Below, in pieces: positions 37,523 through 47,723 of a stretch of DNA of 64,000 bases. Location of the stretch: assembly GCF_900460525.1 (NCBI RefSeq), contig NZ_UHIY01000001.1:3906001-3970000 (forward strand). Direction: 5' to 3'. The stretch's first letter is position 1; every line of letters starts with the position of its first letter. The stretch comes from Yersinia kristensenii. GTDB taxonomy: Bacteria; Pseudomonadota; Gammaproteobacteria; Enterobacterales; Enterobacteriaceae. The notes under the pieces were generated by a model that searched no databases, was not told the origin of the DNA, and saw only the letters and a program-made list of their open reading frames with translations. Both the position numbers and the translations under genes were made by a program.

Positions 37523-37942
37523 TTAGCCAATCAGACTTTTCGTCAGATAATAGCGATGATACTCATCCACGACATTTTCTAGCGCCATCTGTAATTGATA
37601 GCCATGTTTTTCATAGAAAGGCCGAGCCTGGAAACTAAATGTATCTACCTGGGCGAATTTACACCCTCTTTGTATCGCTTCCTGTTCTACAGCCAGCATC
37701 AATTTACTGCCCGCCCCAGAATGACGTAATGTATCTGATACCCACAACAATTCTATACTCAGGTAATTACCTAATGTATAGGCGGTAATCCCCCCTAACT
37801 TTTCACCATCCTCACCCGTGATAAACACAGCTAATGGTTTTCGACCATGATCACCGACAAAATTGCGGTTAAAGGCCTTTAACCCCGCCATAATTTCTGC
37901 CACATCTTCAACCGCTGGGGTATCCGTCATCGTCAACTTCAT
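37523..37942 (-). CDS. GNAT-family N-acetyltransferase
   Basis: 139-aa acetyltransferase. The acetyl-CoA loop is LRHSGAGSKLMLAVEQEA (form of R-x-x-G-x-G), followed by YEKHGYQLQ. The N-terminal substrate half resembles small antibiotic- or spermidine-type GNATs, but the acceptor cannot be predicted. ATG 37942 is chosen because GAGGAG is eight bases upstream; an ATG two codons earlier is too close. Confidence 0.82.
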   Translation of the reverse strand: MKLTMTDTPAVEDVAEIMAGLKAFNRNFVGDHGRKPLAVFITGEDGEKLGGITAYTLGNYLSIELLWVSDTLRHSGAGSKLMLAVEQEAIQRGCKFAQVDTFSFQARPFYEKHGYQLQMALENVVDEYHRYYLTKSLIG

Positions 37943-38143
37943 TGTCATTACTCCTCGCTACGAAATCACTAACACAACTCGATTTTATCTTTGCTTCTGG
38001 CATATTCTCACAGATAAGAATTTTATTATCGGTCAATAACTGGCAAAATAAACGTTATTAAGAATTATTTAGATTTATGATGCTACAAACCGCTTTTTCT
38101 TATTCTGTGTCGTAATTTCCCTCTGTAATTGTAAGGATGCCTG

Positions 38144-39862
38144 ATGCTCCGCCGTTTCTTTTCTTATTACACCCCGTACAAAGGGCTTTTCTATCTGGAT
38201 TTTGGCTGTGCCATTTTGGCCGGGTTGCTGGAACTGAGCTTCCCAATGGCGGTAAAACTGTTCATTGATAAGTTACTTCCTAATCAAGATTGGGTGTTGA
38301 TAGTCTGGGCTGCTACGGGCCTGCTAATGATTTATCTCCTCAATACCGCGCTCATGGCGATAGTTAACTATTGGGGACATGCTCTCGGTGTCGGTATCGA
38401 AACCGATATGCGCCGCCAAGCCTTTAGCCATCTGCAAAAGTTATCCTTTAGCTATTACGACAATATGAAGACCGGCCATATCATCACTCACGTCACAAAA
38501 GACCTTGAGGAGGTTGGGGAAATTGCCCATCACGGCCCAGAAGATCTTTTCATTGCGGTGATGACTTTTATTGGCGCTTTTATCCTGATGGCTTCCGTTC
38601 ACCTGCCACTGGCGATGCTCACTATCTTTATTGTGCCGTTTATGACCTATCTGGTCAGCCGTTATGGCGCACAAATGACGGAAACCTGGCGTCGGCTGTT
38701 TGGTCAGGTGGGGAATTTTAATGCTCGCATTGAAGAAAGCATCGGGGGGATCCGTGTCGTAAAAGCTTTCGCAAACGAATCCCATGAGAAAAAATTATTC
38801 GCCAAAGATAATGAAGATTACCGCACCACTAAACTGCGGGCTTACCGTATTATGACCACCAGTATGACCATGAGCTACCTCAGCACCCGCCTGGTGCAGT
38901 TGATCGTGATGGTGGTTGGCACTTGGTATGTGGTGAATGACCAGCTTAGTTACGGCGGCTTTGTCGGTTTTCTGTTGTTAGTTGAAGTCTTTTTCCGCCC
39001 TGTGGCAAAAATCACCTCGGTACTGGAAAGTTATCCGAAAGGAATCGCAGGATTTAAACGATTCACTCAACTGATTGATACATTGCCCGATATTGTCGAT
39101 CAGCCCAATGCACGCCCTGTGGGCCACCTGCGGGGGGATATTTGTTACCAAAATGTTAGTTTCGGTTATTCAGCGCAGAACAAAATCTTTACTGACTTAA
39201 ACCTGCAAATCCGCGCAGGTGAAACTGTGGCATTTGTCGGCCCCTCTGGTGCAGGGAAAACCACATTATGTTCATTATTGCCCCGCTTCTATGAGCTTGA
39301 TGGCGGTGCAATCACCATTGATGGGATCAATATCCGTGATATGACCCAGCAATCATTGCGCAATAATATTGGTATTGTTCAGCAAGATGTCTTCTTATTC
39401 GGCGGCTCTATCCGTGAGAATATTGCTTATGGCAAACTGGACGCCAGCGATGATGAAATTATGGCGGCAGCACAACAAGCTCGCTTGGATGAGCTGATTG
39501 AAAGTCTGCCTGATGGCCTTGATACTGTGGTGGGTGAGCGCGGGGTCAAATTATCGGGTGGCCAGAAGCAACGCCTTTCTATTGCGCGTATCTTCTTGAA
39601 AAACCCGCCGATTCTGATTCTGGATGAAGCGACATCTGCACTGGATACAGCCACAGAGCAAGCCATTCAGCTGGCATTGACTGAGTTATCACAAGGGCGA
39701 ACTACCTTAGTAATCGCTCATCGTTTAGCCACGATTCAAAACGCCGATCGCATTATTGTGGTCGATAAAGAAGGTATTGTTGAACAAGGTGACCACCACG
39801 ACTTGCTTGCCCGTAAAGGGGCTTACGCCAAATTACATAATGCACAGTTCAGTGCAGCCTGA
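38144..39862 (+). CDS. ABC exporter, fused membrane and ATPase domains
   Basis: 572-aa half-transporter likely working as a homodimer. Six membrane segments in the first 310 residues (ABC type-1 fold) are followed by an ATPase domain: Walker A GPSGAGKTT, Q-loop GIVQQDVFLFGG, signature KLSGGQKQRLSIAR, Walker B ILILDEATSALD and H-loop IAHRL. The sequence is closer to multidrug/lipid-type exporters than to MsbA. Substrate unknown. It is followed after 102 bp by the RIO kinase. Confidence 0.88.
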   Translation: MLRRFFSYYTPYKGLFYLDFGCAILAGLLELSFPMAVKLFIDKLLPNQDWVLIVWAATGLLMIYLLNTALMAIVNYWGHALGVGIETDMRRQAFSHLQKLSFSYYDNMKTGHIITHVTKDLEEVGEIAHHGPEDLFIAVMTFIGAFILMASVHLPLAMLTIFIVPFMTYLVSRYGAQMTETWRRLFGQVGNFNARIEESIGGIRVVKAFANESHEKKLFAKDNEDYRTTKLRAYRIMTTSMTMSYLSTRLVQLIVMVVGTWYVVNDQLSYGGFVGFLLLVEVFFRPVAKITSVLESYPKGIAGFKRFTQLIDTLPDIVDQPNARPVGHLRGDICYQNVSFGYSAQNKIFTDLNLQIRAGETVAFVGPSGAGKTTLCSLLPRFYELDGGAITIDGINIRDMTQQSLRNNIGIVQQDVFLFGGSIRENIAYGKLDASDDEIMAAAQQARLDELIESLPDGLDTVVGERGVKLSGGQKQRLSIARIFLKNPPILILDEATSALDTATEQAIQLALTELSQGRTTLVIAHRLATIQNADRIIVVDKEGIVEQGDHHDLLARKGAYAKLHNAQFSAA

Positions 39863-39964
39863 TTCACCGTAAAAACCCACCCGCAGATGGGCTCGAATGA
39901 TAAACTGGAGGAAAATTCAGCCAAAACCATTCCATCGCGGGCTTAAATAGGGTACAAGGACGCC

Positions 39965-40816
39965 ATGAAAATTCCAAAACGAATCCAACCGCTGGTTGAT
40001 GACGGCTTGGTTGACGAAGTCATCCGTCGTTTAAAAAGTGGCAAAGAAGCTGATGTCTATGTTGTCCGTTGTGGGCAGGATATCCGTTGCGCTAAAGTTT
40101 ACAAAGAAGCAGAGAACCGTAACTTCAAACAAGCGGTTCAGTATCAAGAAGGTCGTAAGGTCCGTAACAGCCGCGATGCGCGAGCCATGGCAAAAGGCTC
40201 AAAATTTGGTCGCAAGCAGCAAGAGGAAACCTGGCAAACCGCCGAGGTCGATGCGTTGTATCTGCTAGCCAATGCGGGCGTTCGCGTGCCACAACCTTAT
40301 GCTTGTCTTGATGGTGTGCTGCTAATGGAACTGGTCACCGATGAAGACGGCCTCGCCGCCCCTCGCCTTAGTGATGTCCCCTTTAGCAAAGAACAAGCCC
40401 TGATTGACCATGCAATCATGATCCGCTATGTGGTTCGGATGCTGTGCGCAGGCTTAGTTCATGGCGACTTGTCAGAATTTAATGTCTTAATCGACAAAGA
40501 CGGCCCGGTGATTATAGATTTGCCGCAAGCCGTTAATGCTGCAGCTAATAATCATGCTAAAGCGATGTTGGAACGAGACGTGGCGAATATGACGCACTAT
40601 TATGGTCAATACGCCCCTGAATTACTTGACCGTAAATATGCCAAAGAGATGTGGGCGCTTTATGAAGATGGTAAGTTGCATCCTGAAACCCCATTGACCG
40701 GCGAGTTTGCGGAAAGCACGCAAGCCGTTGATGTTGAAGGCGTACTAGAGGAAATTCAGGCGGTTATCGCTGAAGAAGAAGAACGTCTGCGGGAAGCTCA
40801 AGACCATACAAACTAA
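39965..40816 (+). CDS. RIO1-type serine protein kinase
   Basis: 283-aa atypical kinase. Nucleotide loop region SGKEADVYVV, ATP-binding Lys in IRCAKVYKE, catalytic loop LVHGDLSEFNVLI (Asp168) and metal-binding IIDLPQAV (Asp185). The RIO signature (VRNSRDARAMAKGSKFGRK) is intact. Bacterial RIO proteins are poorly characterised; a related Pseudomonas protein is linked to stress tolerance. The C-terminal 40 residues are Glu-rich and may form a helix. Confidence 0.88.
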   Translation: MKIPKRIQPLVDDGLVDEVIRRLKSGKEADVYVVRCGQDIRCAKVYKEAENRNFKQAVQYQEGRKVRNSRDARAMAKGSKFGRKQQEETWQTAEVDALYLLANAGVRVPQPYACLDGVLLMELVTDEDGLAAPRLSDVPFSKEQALIDHAIMIRYVVRMLCAGLVHGDLSEFNVLIDKDGPVIIDLPQAVNAAANNHAKAMLERDVANMTHYYGQYAPELLDRKYAKEMWALYEDGKLHPETPLTGEFAESTQAVDVEGVLEEIQAVIAEEEERLREAQDHTN

Positions 40817-40920
40817 GCAAGATATCGTTTTTTCACAGCGGTAATAATCATATCGGCAATGTGTATTTGTGGGGCAGTTATATCCTCCTGCCCCACATTT
40901 CCTCATAGGCATGTCACTAA

Positions 40921-42321
40921 TCAATTCAGTTCTACCGCTTTAACCTGGTTTTTCCCCGCGGTTTTCGCTCGGTATAGCGCTTTATCGGCGGCATCTGACA
41001 AATCTTTCGCCGACAGATGTTCACCCGGTTCAGACACGGAGGCCACACCAACACTAATAGTCACGCACCCATGGGGCGACATTCCGTGGGGAATGTCCAG
41101 TTCCTCAATCGAATGGCGCATACGCTCGGCAACCGCAGTCGCATCTGCCAGAGTACTTGGCGCGAGTAAGACAATAAACTCCTCCCCACCATAACGAGCC
41201 AGAATATCTGAACCGCCGCGAATAGACTTTGCCAATGTTTCGACAATAGACTTAAGACAAACATCACCCATGGCATGCCCATACAAATCGTTAAAGCTTT
41301 TAAAGTTGTCAAAATCAATCATCAAAACCGACAGGCTGCCACCTTCTATGTGATTCTTTTGCCAGAGATTCTGATAGAGGTTATCAAAGTGACGGCGATT
41401 TGCCACCCCAGTCAACACATCGGTTTGTGACAATGCTTTGAGGATCGATTCAGACTGTTTAAGTTCTGTAATATCAAAAAACGATCCATACCAGATAACC
41501 GAGCCATCGTCTTGCCGTGTGGGGAAAGACTCACCGTGGAGCCAATGAGTTCCTTTCCCTGGAAGCACAACACGGAAATCACAACTCCAAACGGATAAAT
41601 TCTGCTGGGATGTGATAACGGCCTGTTTTAACATTTCCATATCATCGGTATGAATACGGCTAAATAACGGATTTTTCTCTTGCGGTACATGCAGAACATC
41701 GGCAGGCGCAAGATCAAATATTTGCCTGATCCCCTCGCTGCAATAACTAAAATGAGATTCTCCATCAGAATTTAAATAGTATGCATAGATCATCGCTGGC
41801 AAGTTTTTAGTTAACTTATCCATCATTTTCTGGCTTTTTTCCAGTTCTATCAGTAAGGATTTTCTTTCCGATACATCTGCAATCACACTGATATAACCTA
41901 CAATATTGCCATTCTCAGATGTTATTTCATGGACACTCAGCGCGCCCCAGAAACGTTCTCCATCCTTACGTTGATAACACCATTCACTGGCTTCACGGCG
42001 ATTAAGCAACAAATAATCCAGCTTAACTTGAGCTTCGCCATTTTCGGGAATATGTAAAATATCAGAAATAGGCTTGCCGATAACTTCATCTTTAGAATAA
42101 CCAAACATCCGCTCTGCGCCCACATTATATATCGTGACGCAATTGTCTAAGTCGGTTGTAATAATGGCGACTTGCTTTTCGGCATTCAGTAATACATCCA
42201 GTTGAAGATTAGATAATTCACTCTTCCCATTCTTCCTCTTCACTGGTTCACCTGGATGCTTACCAAATACTTTTTTGGCAAGAGAACCCAAACAGTTATG
42301 ATAAAAAGAAAGTATAGACAT
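40921..42321 (-). CDS. PAS-PAS diguanylate cyclase
   Basis: Predicted c-di-GMP synthase of 466 aa: PAS/PAC at about 48-172, a second PAS at about 180-295 and a GGDEF domain at about 300-466. The active-site motif is GGEEF (378-382). The residues before it read RGGSD, so the I-site R-x-x-D is out of register and product inhibition is probably lost. No membrane segment. The N-terminus resembles PAS-GGDEF enzymes that sense redox or oxygen, but no haem ligand can be assigned. Confidence 0.85.
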   Translation of the reverse strand: MSILSFYHNCLGSLAKKVFGKHPGEPVKRKNGKSELSNLQLDVLLNAEKQVAIITTDLDNCVTIYNVGAERMFGYSKDEVIGKPISDILHIPENGEAQVKLDYLLLNRREASEWCYQRKDGERFWGALSVHEITSENGNIVGYISVIADVSERKSLLIELEKSQKMMDKLTKNLPAMIYAYYLNSDGESHFSYCSEGIRQIFDLAPADVLHVPQEKNPLFSRIHTDDMEMLKQAVITSQQNLSVWSCDFRVVLPGKGTHWLHGESFPTRQDDGSVIWYGSFFDITELKQSESILKALSQTDVLTGVANRRHFDNLYQNLWQKNHIEGGSLSVLMIDFDNFKSFNDLYGHAMGDVCLKSIVETLAKSIRGGSDILARYGGEEFIVLLAPSTLADATAVAERMRHSIEELDIPHGMSPHGCVTISVGVASVSEPGEHLSAKDLSDAADKALYRAKTAGKNQVKAVELN

Positions 42322-42802
42322 AAAGATAAATCACCTATTATTAAATAGTGAAAATGAAACAATAACCAGCTTAGCTCTCAGTATAAACAATGACATAACT
42401 AATTATAACACACGATAATAGCCCAGTGAATATCTGACCTAAGGTGCTGAGTAAACCGTCTCCATGCTTGTCGAAATAATATGATTTTATTTATCTGCTT
42501 GTTATTACTCCACATGTAGTAATGCAATGATTTATTATTATGAGATTATTAATATCCTCGCCATATATAACAAAACAAGATTAGACAAACAACAAAACAA
42601 ATCCATCTCTTATTATAAAAATCAATAACATAACAAAATTTTCATCATTATTAATCACAAGGTTAAGTTTAAATCAAGTTATTAAATTAGTCATAAATCT
42701 GGCAATATATAATTTTATAGACCATGCTAAATGATGAAGAAATATTATTCTTTCGTCCTAATAACATTCTATTAAAGCTAATAGCCCCATGAGGAAATAA
42801 TC
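42322..42802. other. AT-rich intergenic region before hdeB
   Basis: About 480 bp, strongly AT-rich, between divergent genes. No reading frame of note. The composition fits H-NS-type silencing, as known for acid-resistance genes, but no binding site can be pinned down. Confidence 0.45.
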
Positions 42803-43114
42803 ATGTTCTATAAATCACTACCTAACATAGCCATTGCAACACTACTACTGACCACCATGACCCCAGTATTTGCCTCCTCCACGACCCCAACAGAGATGAC
42901 CTGCAAAGAGTTCCTGGATCTTAATCCAAAGAGCATGACACCGGTAGCTTTCTGGATACTGAATGAGGATACACAGTATAAAAAAGGGGATAATGTTGAT
43001 TTTCAGGAAGTCGATACTGTGTACACCCCAAAAGTCATTGATATCTGTAAAAAGTCGCCAGATAAAAAAGTATCCGCTGTAAAAACAGATATTATGGCAG
43101 CGGCTAAGAAGTAA
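42803..43114 (+). CDS. hdeB: Periplasmic acid-stress chaperone HdeB
   Basis: 103-aa exported protein. The signal peptide ends near VFA; the mature domain has the family block MTCKEFLDLNPKSMTPVAFW and two Cys (C in MTCKEF and in VIDICKK) for the disulphide. HdeB binds unfolding periplasmic proteins at pH near 4. The hdeA and hdeD genes found beside it in E. coli are not here. Another exported small protein follows 76 bp later. Confidence 0.88.
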   Translation: MFYKSLPNIAIATLLLTTMTPVFASSTTPTEMTCKEFLDLNPKSMTPVAFWILNEDTQYKKGDNVDFQEVDTVYTPKVIDICKKSPDKKVSAVKTDIMAAAKK

Positions 43115-43190
43115 AATGTCATATTATTCAAGGCCCCGCCTTAACGAGTAGGGGCTATTTGTTACTTTCGGTTATTATTTTGGAGTCGTC

Positions 43191-43580
43191 ATGCTAAAAC
43201 AGAAGATTATGTTGGTATCTTTATTGCTATTACCACTCGGCCAAGCTTTGGCTCTTAATTGTCAAAACGCGGTAACACAGCAAGATATGAACCAGTGTGC
43301 AACTTCAGATTATAAAAAAGCCGATACCGAGCTTAATCGCACTTATAAAGAAGTGCTTGCCAAAACATCTGTCGGCCAAAGAGCGTTATTGAAAAGTGCG
43401 CAACAAACCTGGATAAAATACCGTGATGCGGACTGTACTTTCCAGTCATCAGCCACCGAGGGGGGTTCAGTGCATCCGATGATTATTTCTGCTTGCTTGA
43501 CCCATAAAACCGAAGAACGCACCACACACTTGAAGTCATTCCTCAACTGCCCTGAAGGTGATTTAAGTTGCCCGCTGTAG
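43191..43580 (+). CDS. LprI/DUF1311-family exported protein
   Basis: 129-aa periplasmic protein: signal peptide ending near ALA, then the DUF1311 pattern with Cys residues and DTELNRTYKEVLAK, then QQTWIKYRDADCTFQ. The family includes M. tuberculosis LprI, a lysozyme inhibitor; the function of enteric members is mostly inferred. Six mature Cys suggest disulphides. It follows hdeB in the same direction, so both may be induced by envelope or acid stress. Confidence 0.78.
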   Translation: MLKQKIMLVSLLLLPLGQALALNCQNAVTQQDMNQCATSDYKKADTELNRTYKEVLAKTSVGQRALLKSAQQTWIKYRDADCTFQSSATEGGSVHPMIISACLTHKTEERTTHLKSFLNCPEGDLSCPL

Positions 43581-43603
43581 CATCACTCAGAGATACACAC
43601 TCG

Positions 43604-44479
43604 TTATAATTGCCGTTGTCGCATTAGTGAGGGTGTTACCCCATAAGCGGCTTTAAAACAATTGCTGAAGTGGCTGGCAGAGCTAAAACCACACTCCAAA
43701 GCAATGTGAATGAGCGGCATCATGCTGTATTTTAATAATTGTTCTGCGCGGGACAAACGAACCTTCAACACAAACTGGTGAGGCGCCAGCCCGGTACTCT
43801 GTTTGAACATCCGTGCGAAATGGAACTCACTCAGCCCTGCCTGTTCAGCAAGGTCTGACAATAACAGCGGTTGCACAAAATGCTCGCCGATGTATTCCTT
43901 TACTCGTTTTAATACTACCGGGGCTAAACCACCACGAATGGTAGGTATCGCCCACTGCAACTGAGTATAATTTTTGAGTAAATGGGTCATCAGTAAAGTC
44001 GCGGCACTGCTGAGCGCCAGATGATTGGCTTGTTCTTGCCAATCACAATTCAGTAAAAACTGGCGATATAGCAGCGTTATTTGGGGATCTTCGGCGAAAA
44101 TGCGCTCATCCACTTGAATTGATTGGGGGCTACGCTCCCAGATTTGTTCGGCTAATTGGCGTAGATGTTTATCGGTACAATACAAATGTACAAATGACAA
44201 ATCATCCCGGACATCCCAGCTCGATAAGCTGCCTTTGGGCATAATACAAAAACGATCCGGCCCGCCGCCATTTTTCCACCCTGCCCGCGTTTTGTGATAA
44301 CACTCATAGCCATCTGCAACATACAAACTCAGGGTGTGATGATCTGGGCTTTCTTGCGTAATACAATCATCGCTATTAGACCAGGCCGCCAATTGAATCC
44401 CCGAACCCAGTTGCACACAATCATGCAGGCGAGCTTTATGTTCTCTAAGCGTTTCAAAGGCTTGGTAGCGTTCCAACAT
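43604..44479 (-). CDS. AraC-family transcriptional regulator
   Basis: 291 aa from ATG 44479, which has CAGGAAG about ten bases upstream; the frame is open 32 codons further. An N-terminal cupin-like sensing half (GSGIQLAAWSNSDDC) precedes two C-terminal helix-turn-helix units (LLLSDLAEQAGLSEFHFARM and LIHIALECGFSSASHFSNCF, then the Pro of YGVTPS). It is divergent from the EamA exporter, which is the likely target. Confidence 0.85.
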   Translation of the reverse strand: MLERYQAFETLREHKARLHDCVQLGSGIQLAAWSNSDDCITQESPDHHTLSLYVADGYECYHKTRAGWKNGGGPDRFCIMPKGSLSSWDVRDDLSFVHLYCTDKHLRQLAEQIWERSPQSIQVDERIFAEDPQITLLYRQFLLNCDWQEQANHLALSSAATLLMTHLLKNYTQLQWAIPTIRGGLAPVVLKRVKEYIGEHFVQPLLLSDLAEQAGLSEFHFARMFKQSTGLAPHQFVLKVRLSRAEQLLKYSMMPLIHIALECGFSSASHFSNCFKAAYGVTPSLMRQRQL

Positions 44480-44660
44480 CGTACTAACTTCCTGTGGTAA
44501 AGCTGATGAAGTCAGTTTAATGACAAGCTGCGCCGCAAACCATATTTTCCAGTTATTTATCTCAAAAATGCGCAAGATTTTGCAACTTACCGCAATCCAC
44601 TGAAAGTCACATTTACCTACAGGATAGATACTGATGTTTTAGACGTGATGAGAAATAGCC

Positions 44661-45584
44661 ATGAACGCACTGCTTTATTTATTAGTTGTATTGATTTGGG
44701 GAACAACCTGGATTGCCATTACTCTGCAACAACAAGGGGATGTAGCTATTACGGTCTCTATATTTTATCGGTTTGCATTGGCCGCCGGTGTCATGATGAT
44801 TTTTTTACTGCTGGTGCGCCGACTACGCCAGCTTGCACTACGTGACCATTTATTTTGTGTCGCCCAGGGATTTTGTGTCTTTGCTTTTAACTTCTACTGT
44901 TTTTATCATGCGGCGGCTTATATCAGCAGCGGCCTGGAATCCGTTATTTTCTCCATGGCGGTGCTGTTTAATGCAATTAATGGCATGATTTTCTTCCGCC
45001 AACGCCTCAGCCCCAACCTATTCCCCGCCAGTATTCTTGGCATGACAGGTATTGTCGCGCTGTTCTGGCACGATCTCACCGCCACACAGATAGCGCCGGA
45101 GTTGTTGAAAGGGATTGGTCTAAGCTTGCTCGGCACTTACGGCTTCTCTCTGGGTAATATGATAAGCAGCCGCCACCAGCGTCGTGGGTTGGATATTCTG
45201 TCAACCAATGCTTATGCCATGACTTATGGTGCTGTATTAATGGGGCTTTTCAGTCTAATTCAGCATCACTCTTTCACGATTGAACTGACGCCCAGTTACC
45301 TTGGTTCATTGCTCTATTTGGCTATTTTTGGCTCGGTCATTGCTTTTGCTGCATACTTCAGTTTGATTGGCCGCATTGGGGCCAGTGGTGCCGCTTACAG
45401 CACATTGTTATTCCCGCTGGTGGCACTGACCCTATCAACCTTTTATGAAGGCTATTATTGGCACCTGAATGCTATTATCGGTTTACTACTTATCCTATTG
45501 GGTAATTTGGTGATGTTCTCCAAACCCGGCAGAGTACAATCCTGGTTTAAAAAAACCTCACTCAGCGATCATTCAATAAGTTAA
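44661..45584 (+). CDS. EamA/DMT-superfamily exporter
   Basis: 307-aa inner-membrane protein with about ten hydrophobic segments in two EamA repeats ([16 protein letters not shown]; then [19 protein letters not shown] and the second repeat to LGNLVMF). Such proteins export amino acids or metabolites. It is divergent from the AraC regulator. Its last 23 bases overlap the end of the convergent ehuA-like gene. Confidence 0.85.
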   Translation: MNALLYLLVVLIWGTTWIAITLQQQGDVAITVSIFYRFALAAGVMMIFLLLVRRLRQLALRDHLFCVAQGFCVFAFNFYCFYHAAAYISSGLESVIFSMAVLFNAINGMIFFRQRLSPNLFPASILGMTGIVALFWHDLTATQIAPELLKGIGLSLLGTYGFSLGNMISSRHQRRGLDILSTNAYAMTYGAVLMGLFSLIQHHSFTIELTPSYLGSLLYLAIFGSVIAFAAYFSLIGRIGASGAAYSTLLFPLVALTLSTFYEGYYWHLNAIIGLLLILLGNLVMFSKPGRVQSWFKKTSLSDHSIS

Positions 45585-46347
45585 GAAACTGGCGAGTACG
45601 AGCATGCCGTGGGGTGACCAAGATATCCTGCGGCACACCATCATCCACAATTTTGCCCTGTTCCATAAAAATCACTCTGTCTGCTACATCCCGAGCAAAA
45701 TGCATTTCATGAGTCACCAGTAGCATAGTCATTTGCTGTTCATGAGCAATGTGGCGGATAACCCCCAATACCTCACTGACCAGTTCCGGATCCAGTGCTG
45801 AAGTCACTTCATCAAATAACATCACTTTAGGGCGCATAGCCAAAGCCCGGGCTATCGCCACTCGCTGCTGTTGCCCACCCGACAAGGTCGCAGGCCAAGC
45901 ATTGGCTTTATGGGCTAACCCAACCAATTGTAGATAGTGATGAGCGCGCGCGCGTGCCTCCTCGATACCCACTTTCAACACCCGCAATGGCGCTTCGGTA
46001 ATATTTTGCTCAACGGTCAAATGCGGGAACAGATTAAAATGCTGAAAGACCATGCCAACTACATGGTTTACCGGCGGTCGACGACGAAACAACGAATAAG
46101 GTTGGGCGCCAGCATTGACCGGTTTGCCCTCGATATTTATCTGGCCGGAAGAAAAAGTTTCTAACCCCTTAATCAGCCGTAAGATAGTTGATTTCCCTGA
46201 ACCGCTTGGGCCTATCAATGCCACTTTTTGTCCAATAGGAATCGACAAATCAAGGTTGTCCAAGACTCGCGTTTCACCATAGTTTTTCACCACTTGCGAT
46301 AAAATAATTTGCGCTGGAGAAGAGAGAGTTAAGGATGAGTTATGCAT
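45562..46347 (-). CDS. ehuA: EhuA-like amino-acid ABC transporter ATPase
   Basis: ATPase subunit of a polar amino-acid or ectoine-type importer, 261 aa. Walker [11 protein letters not shown]-loop [15 protein letters not shown], signature [15 protein letters not shown], Walker [14 protein letters not shown]-loop [18 protein letters not shown]. It overlaps the preceding permease gene by 8 bp. Last gene of the operon; its end overlaps the convergent EamA gene. Confidence 0.8.
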   Translation of the reverse strand: MHNSSLTLSSPAQIILSQVVKNYGETRVLDNLDLSIPIGQKVALIGPSGSGKSTILRLIKGLETFSSGQINIEGKPVNAGAQPYSLFRRRPPVNHVVGMVFQHFNLFPHLTVEQNITEAPLRVLKVGIEEARARAHHYLQLVGLAHKANAWPATLSGGQQQRVAIARALAMRPKVMLFDEVTSALDPELVSEVLGVIRHIAHEQQMTMLLVTHEMHFARDVADRVIFMEQGKIVDDGVPQDILVTPRHARTRQFLNLLNDR

Positions 46348-46996
46348 GTCTGCGCCGCCTTTCCAGATAGCTAAACAGGAGTGATGTCGGCAAACTGATC
46401 AGCAGGAACAGTAATGCCATTAACGTGTAGGGCTCGTTATACCGATAGGTCAAGCCAGCAATCTGCTTCGCCGCCTGAAATAACTCCGGAATAGTGATAA
46501 CCGCCAGTAAAGGCGTTTCTTTAAACATCCCTATCAAGTAATTTCCCAGCACGGGTAACATCGGCTTGAATGCCTGCGGAAAAATGATGCGTGTCCAGCG
46601 CGTTAATGGTGGGAAATCCAGTGCCCGTGCCGCTTCCCACTGCCCTTGCGGCACACCATTGATTGCTCCACGGAATGCTTCGGCAATATAAGCACCATAA
46701 TATAACCCCATCCCCACCATACCCGTGGCCATCGCCGGCAATGCTAACCCACTGAGTGGCAAAGCAAAAAAAAGGAAATAGAGCTGTACCAGTAGCGGCG
46801 TATTGCGAAAAAATGTCACATACGCCTGGCATACAGGAGTGATAAAGGGGGATTGTAGTTGCAGCAACACAGCAACCACCATCCCCAATACAGTCGCCAG
46901 CAAAAAGCCCGCCACCACCACTTCGAGAGTCACCAATAATCCAGGTAACAAATCCGGTAAGATTGACCAGGCAAATGCGAAATCAAAATCCATCAT
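46340..46996 (-). CDS. ehuD: EhuD-like amino-acid ABC transporter permease
   Basis: 218-aa HisM/QPM-type permease with five or so membrane segments and the EAA loop [22 protein letters not shown]. The N-terminal part ([20 protein letters not shown]) carries the family signature. It overlaps ehuA-like by 8 bp and follows the other permease by 33 bp. Confidence 0.8.
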   Translation of the reverse strand: MMDFDFAFAWSILPDLLPGLLVTLEVVVAGFLLATVLGMVVAVLLQLQSPFITPVCQAYVTFFRNTPLLVQLYFLFFALPLSGLALPAMATGMVGMGLYYGAYIAEAFRGAINGVPQGQWEAARALDFPPLTRWTRIIFPQAFKPMLPVLGNYLIGMFKETPLLAVITIPELFQAAKQIAGLTYRYNEPYTLMALLFLLISLPTSLLFSYLERRRRHA

Positions 46997-47029
46997 TACT
47001 CCTCGGCAAAATCAGAGCCATTTCTTCTC

Positions 47030-47698
47030 TCATCCGCGACTCCCAACTTGACGATAACGCGTATGATGCCGCTCGTAATGCGCCACTAACCGGGTTAGCG
47101 GCCAGGCCATCGCGAAATAGCACAGCAAAACCATGCTCCAGATTAGCGTCTGATCACCCAAGGTAGTAATCAGAGATGCACCCGCAAAGGTCAGATCACT
47201 CAGCGTAATTAAGGACACGACCGACGTCGATTTCAGTAATTCCACTAACAAGTTACCGAGCGGTGGCAGCATAAAAGGCAGTGCTTGTGGCAGAATAATG
47301 CGCCGGAAAGCCATCAATGGCGGGAAATCCAGGGCGCGCAAAGCATCGCGCTGCCCCTGACTGACATTGACGATGGCACCGCGCACAATTTCCGCACCAA
47401 AAGAGGAAAAGTTAAGCCCCAAACCAATCACTGCCGTGGTCATCGGGCTAATGCTAATACCGAATAGTGGCAGGATAAAAAACAGATAAAATAGTTGTAC
47501 CAATGCCGATGTACCGCGCAAAAACTCGATGCTAGCCGCAGTAATGACTCGCACTGGCCGTAGGGGTGACAGGCGTAATAACGCAAACACAAAGGAGAGC
47601 ACCAAAGCCAAGGTGGCAGATAAAAAGGTTATTTGCACAGTGACCCATGCCCCACGGGCCAGTTCACCGGCAACAAATGGCAGATGACTCAATTCCAT
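47030..47698 (-). CDS. ehuC: EhuC-like amino-acid ABC transporter permease
   Basis: 222-aa permease paralogous to its neighbour, with FLRGTSALVQLFYLFFILPL and the EAA loop [22 protein letters not shown]. Two different permeases and one ATPase form a heterodimeric importer. It starts 25 bp after the hydrolase gene. Confidence 0.8.
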   Translation of the reverse strand: MELSHLPFVAGELARGAWVTVQITFLSATLALVLSFVFALLRLSPLRPVRVITAASIEFLRGTSALVQLFYLFFILPLFGISISPMTTAVIGLGLNFSSFGAEIVRGAIVNVSQGQRDALRALDFPPLMAFRRIILPQALPFMLPPLGNLLVELLKSTSVVSLITLSDLTFAGASLITTLGDQTLIWSMVLLCYFAMAWPLTRLVAHYERHHTRYRQVGSRG

Positions 47699-47723
47699 AA
47701 TTTCAACTCAGTGTACGGATAAT

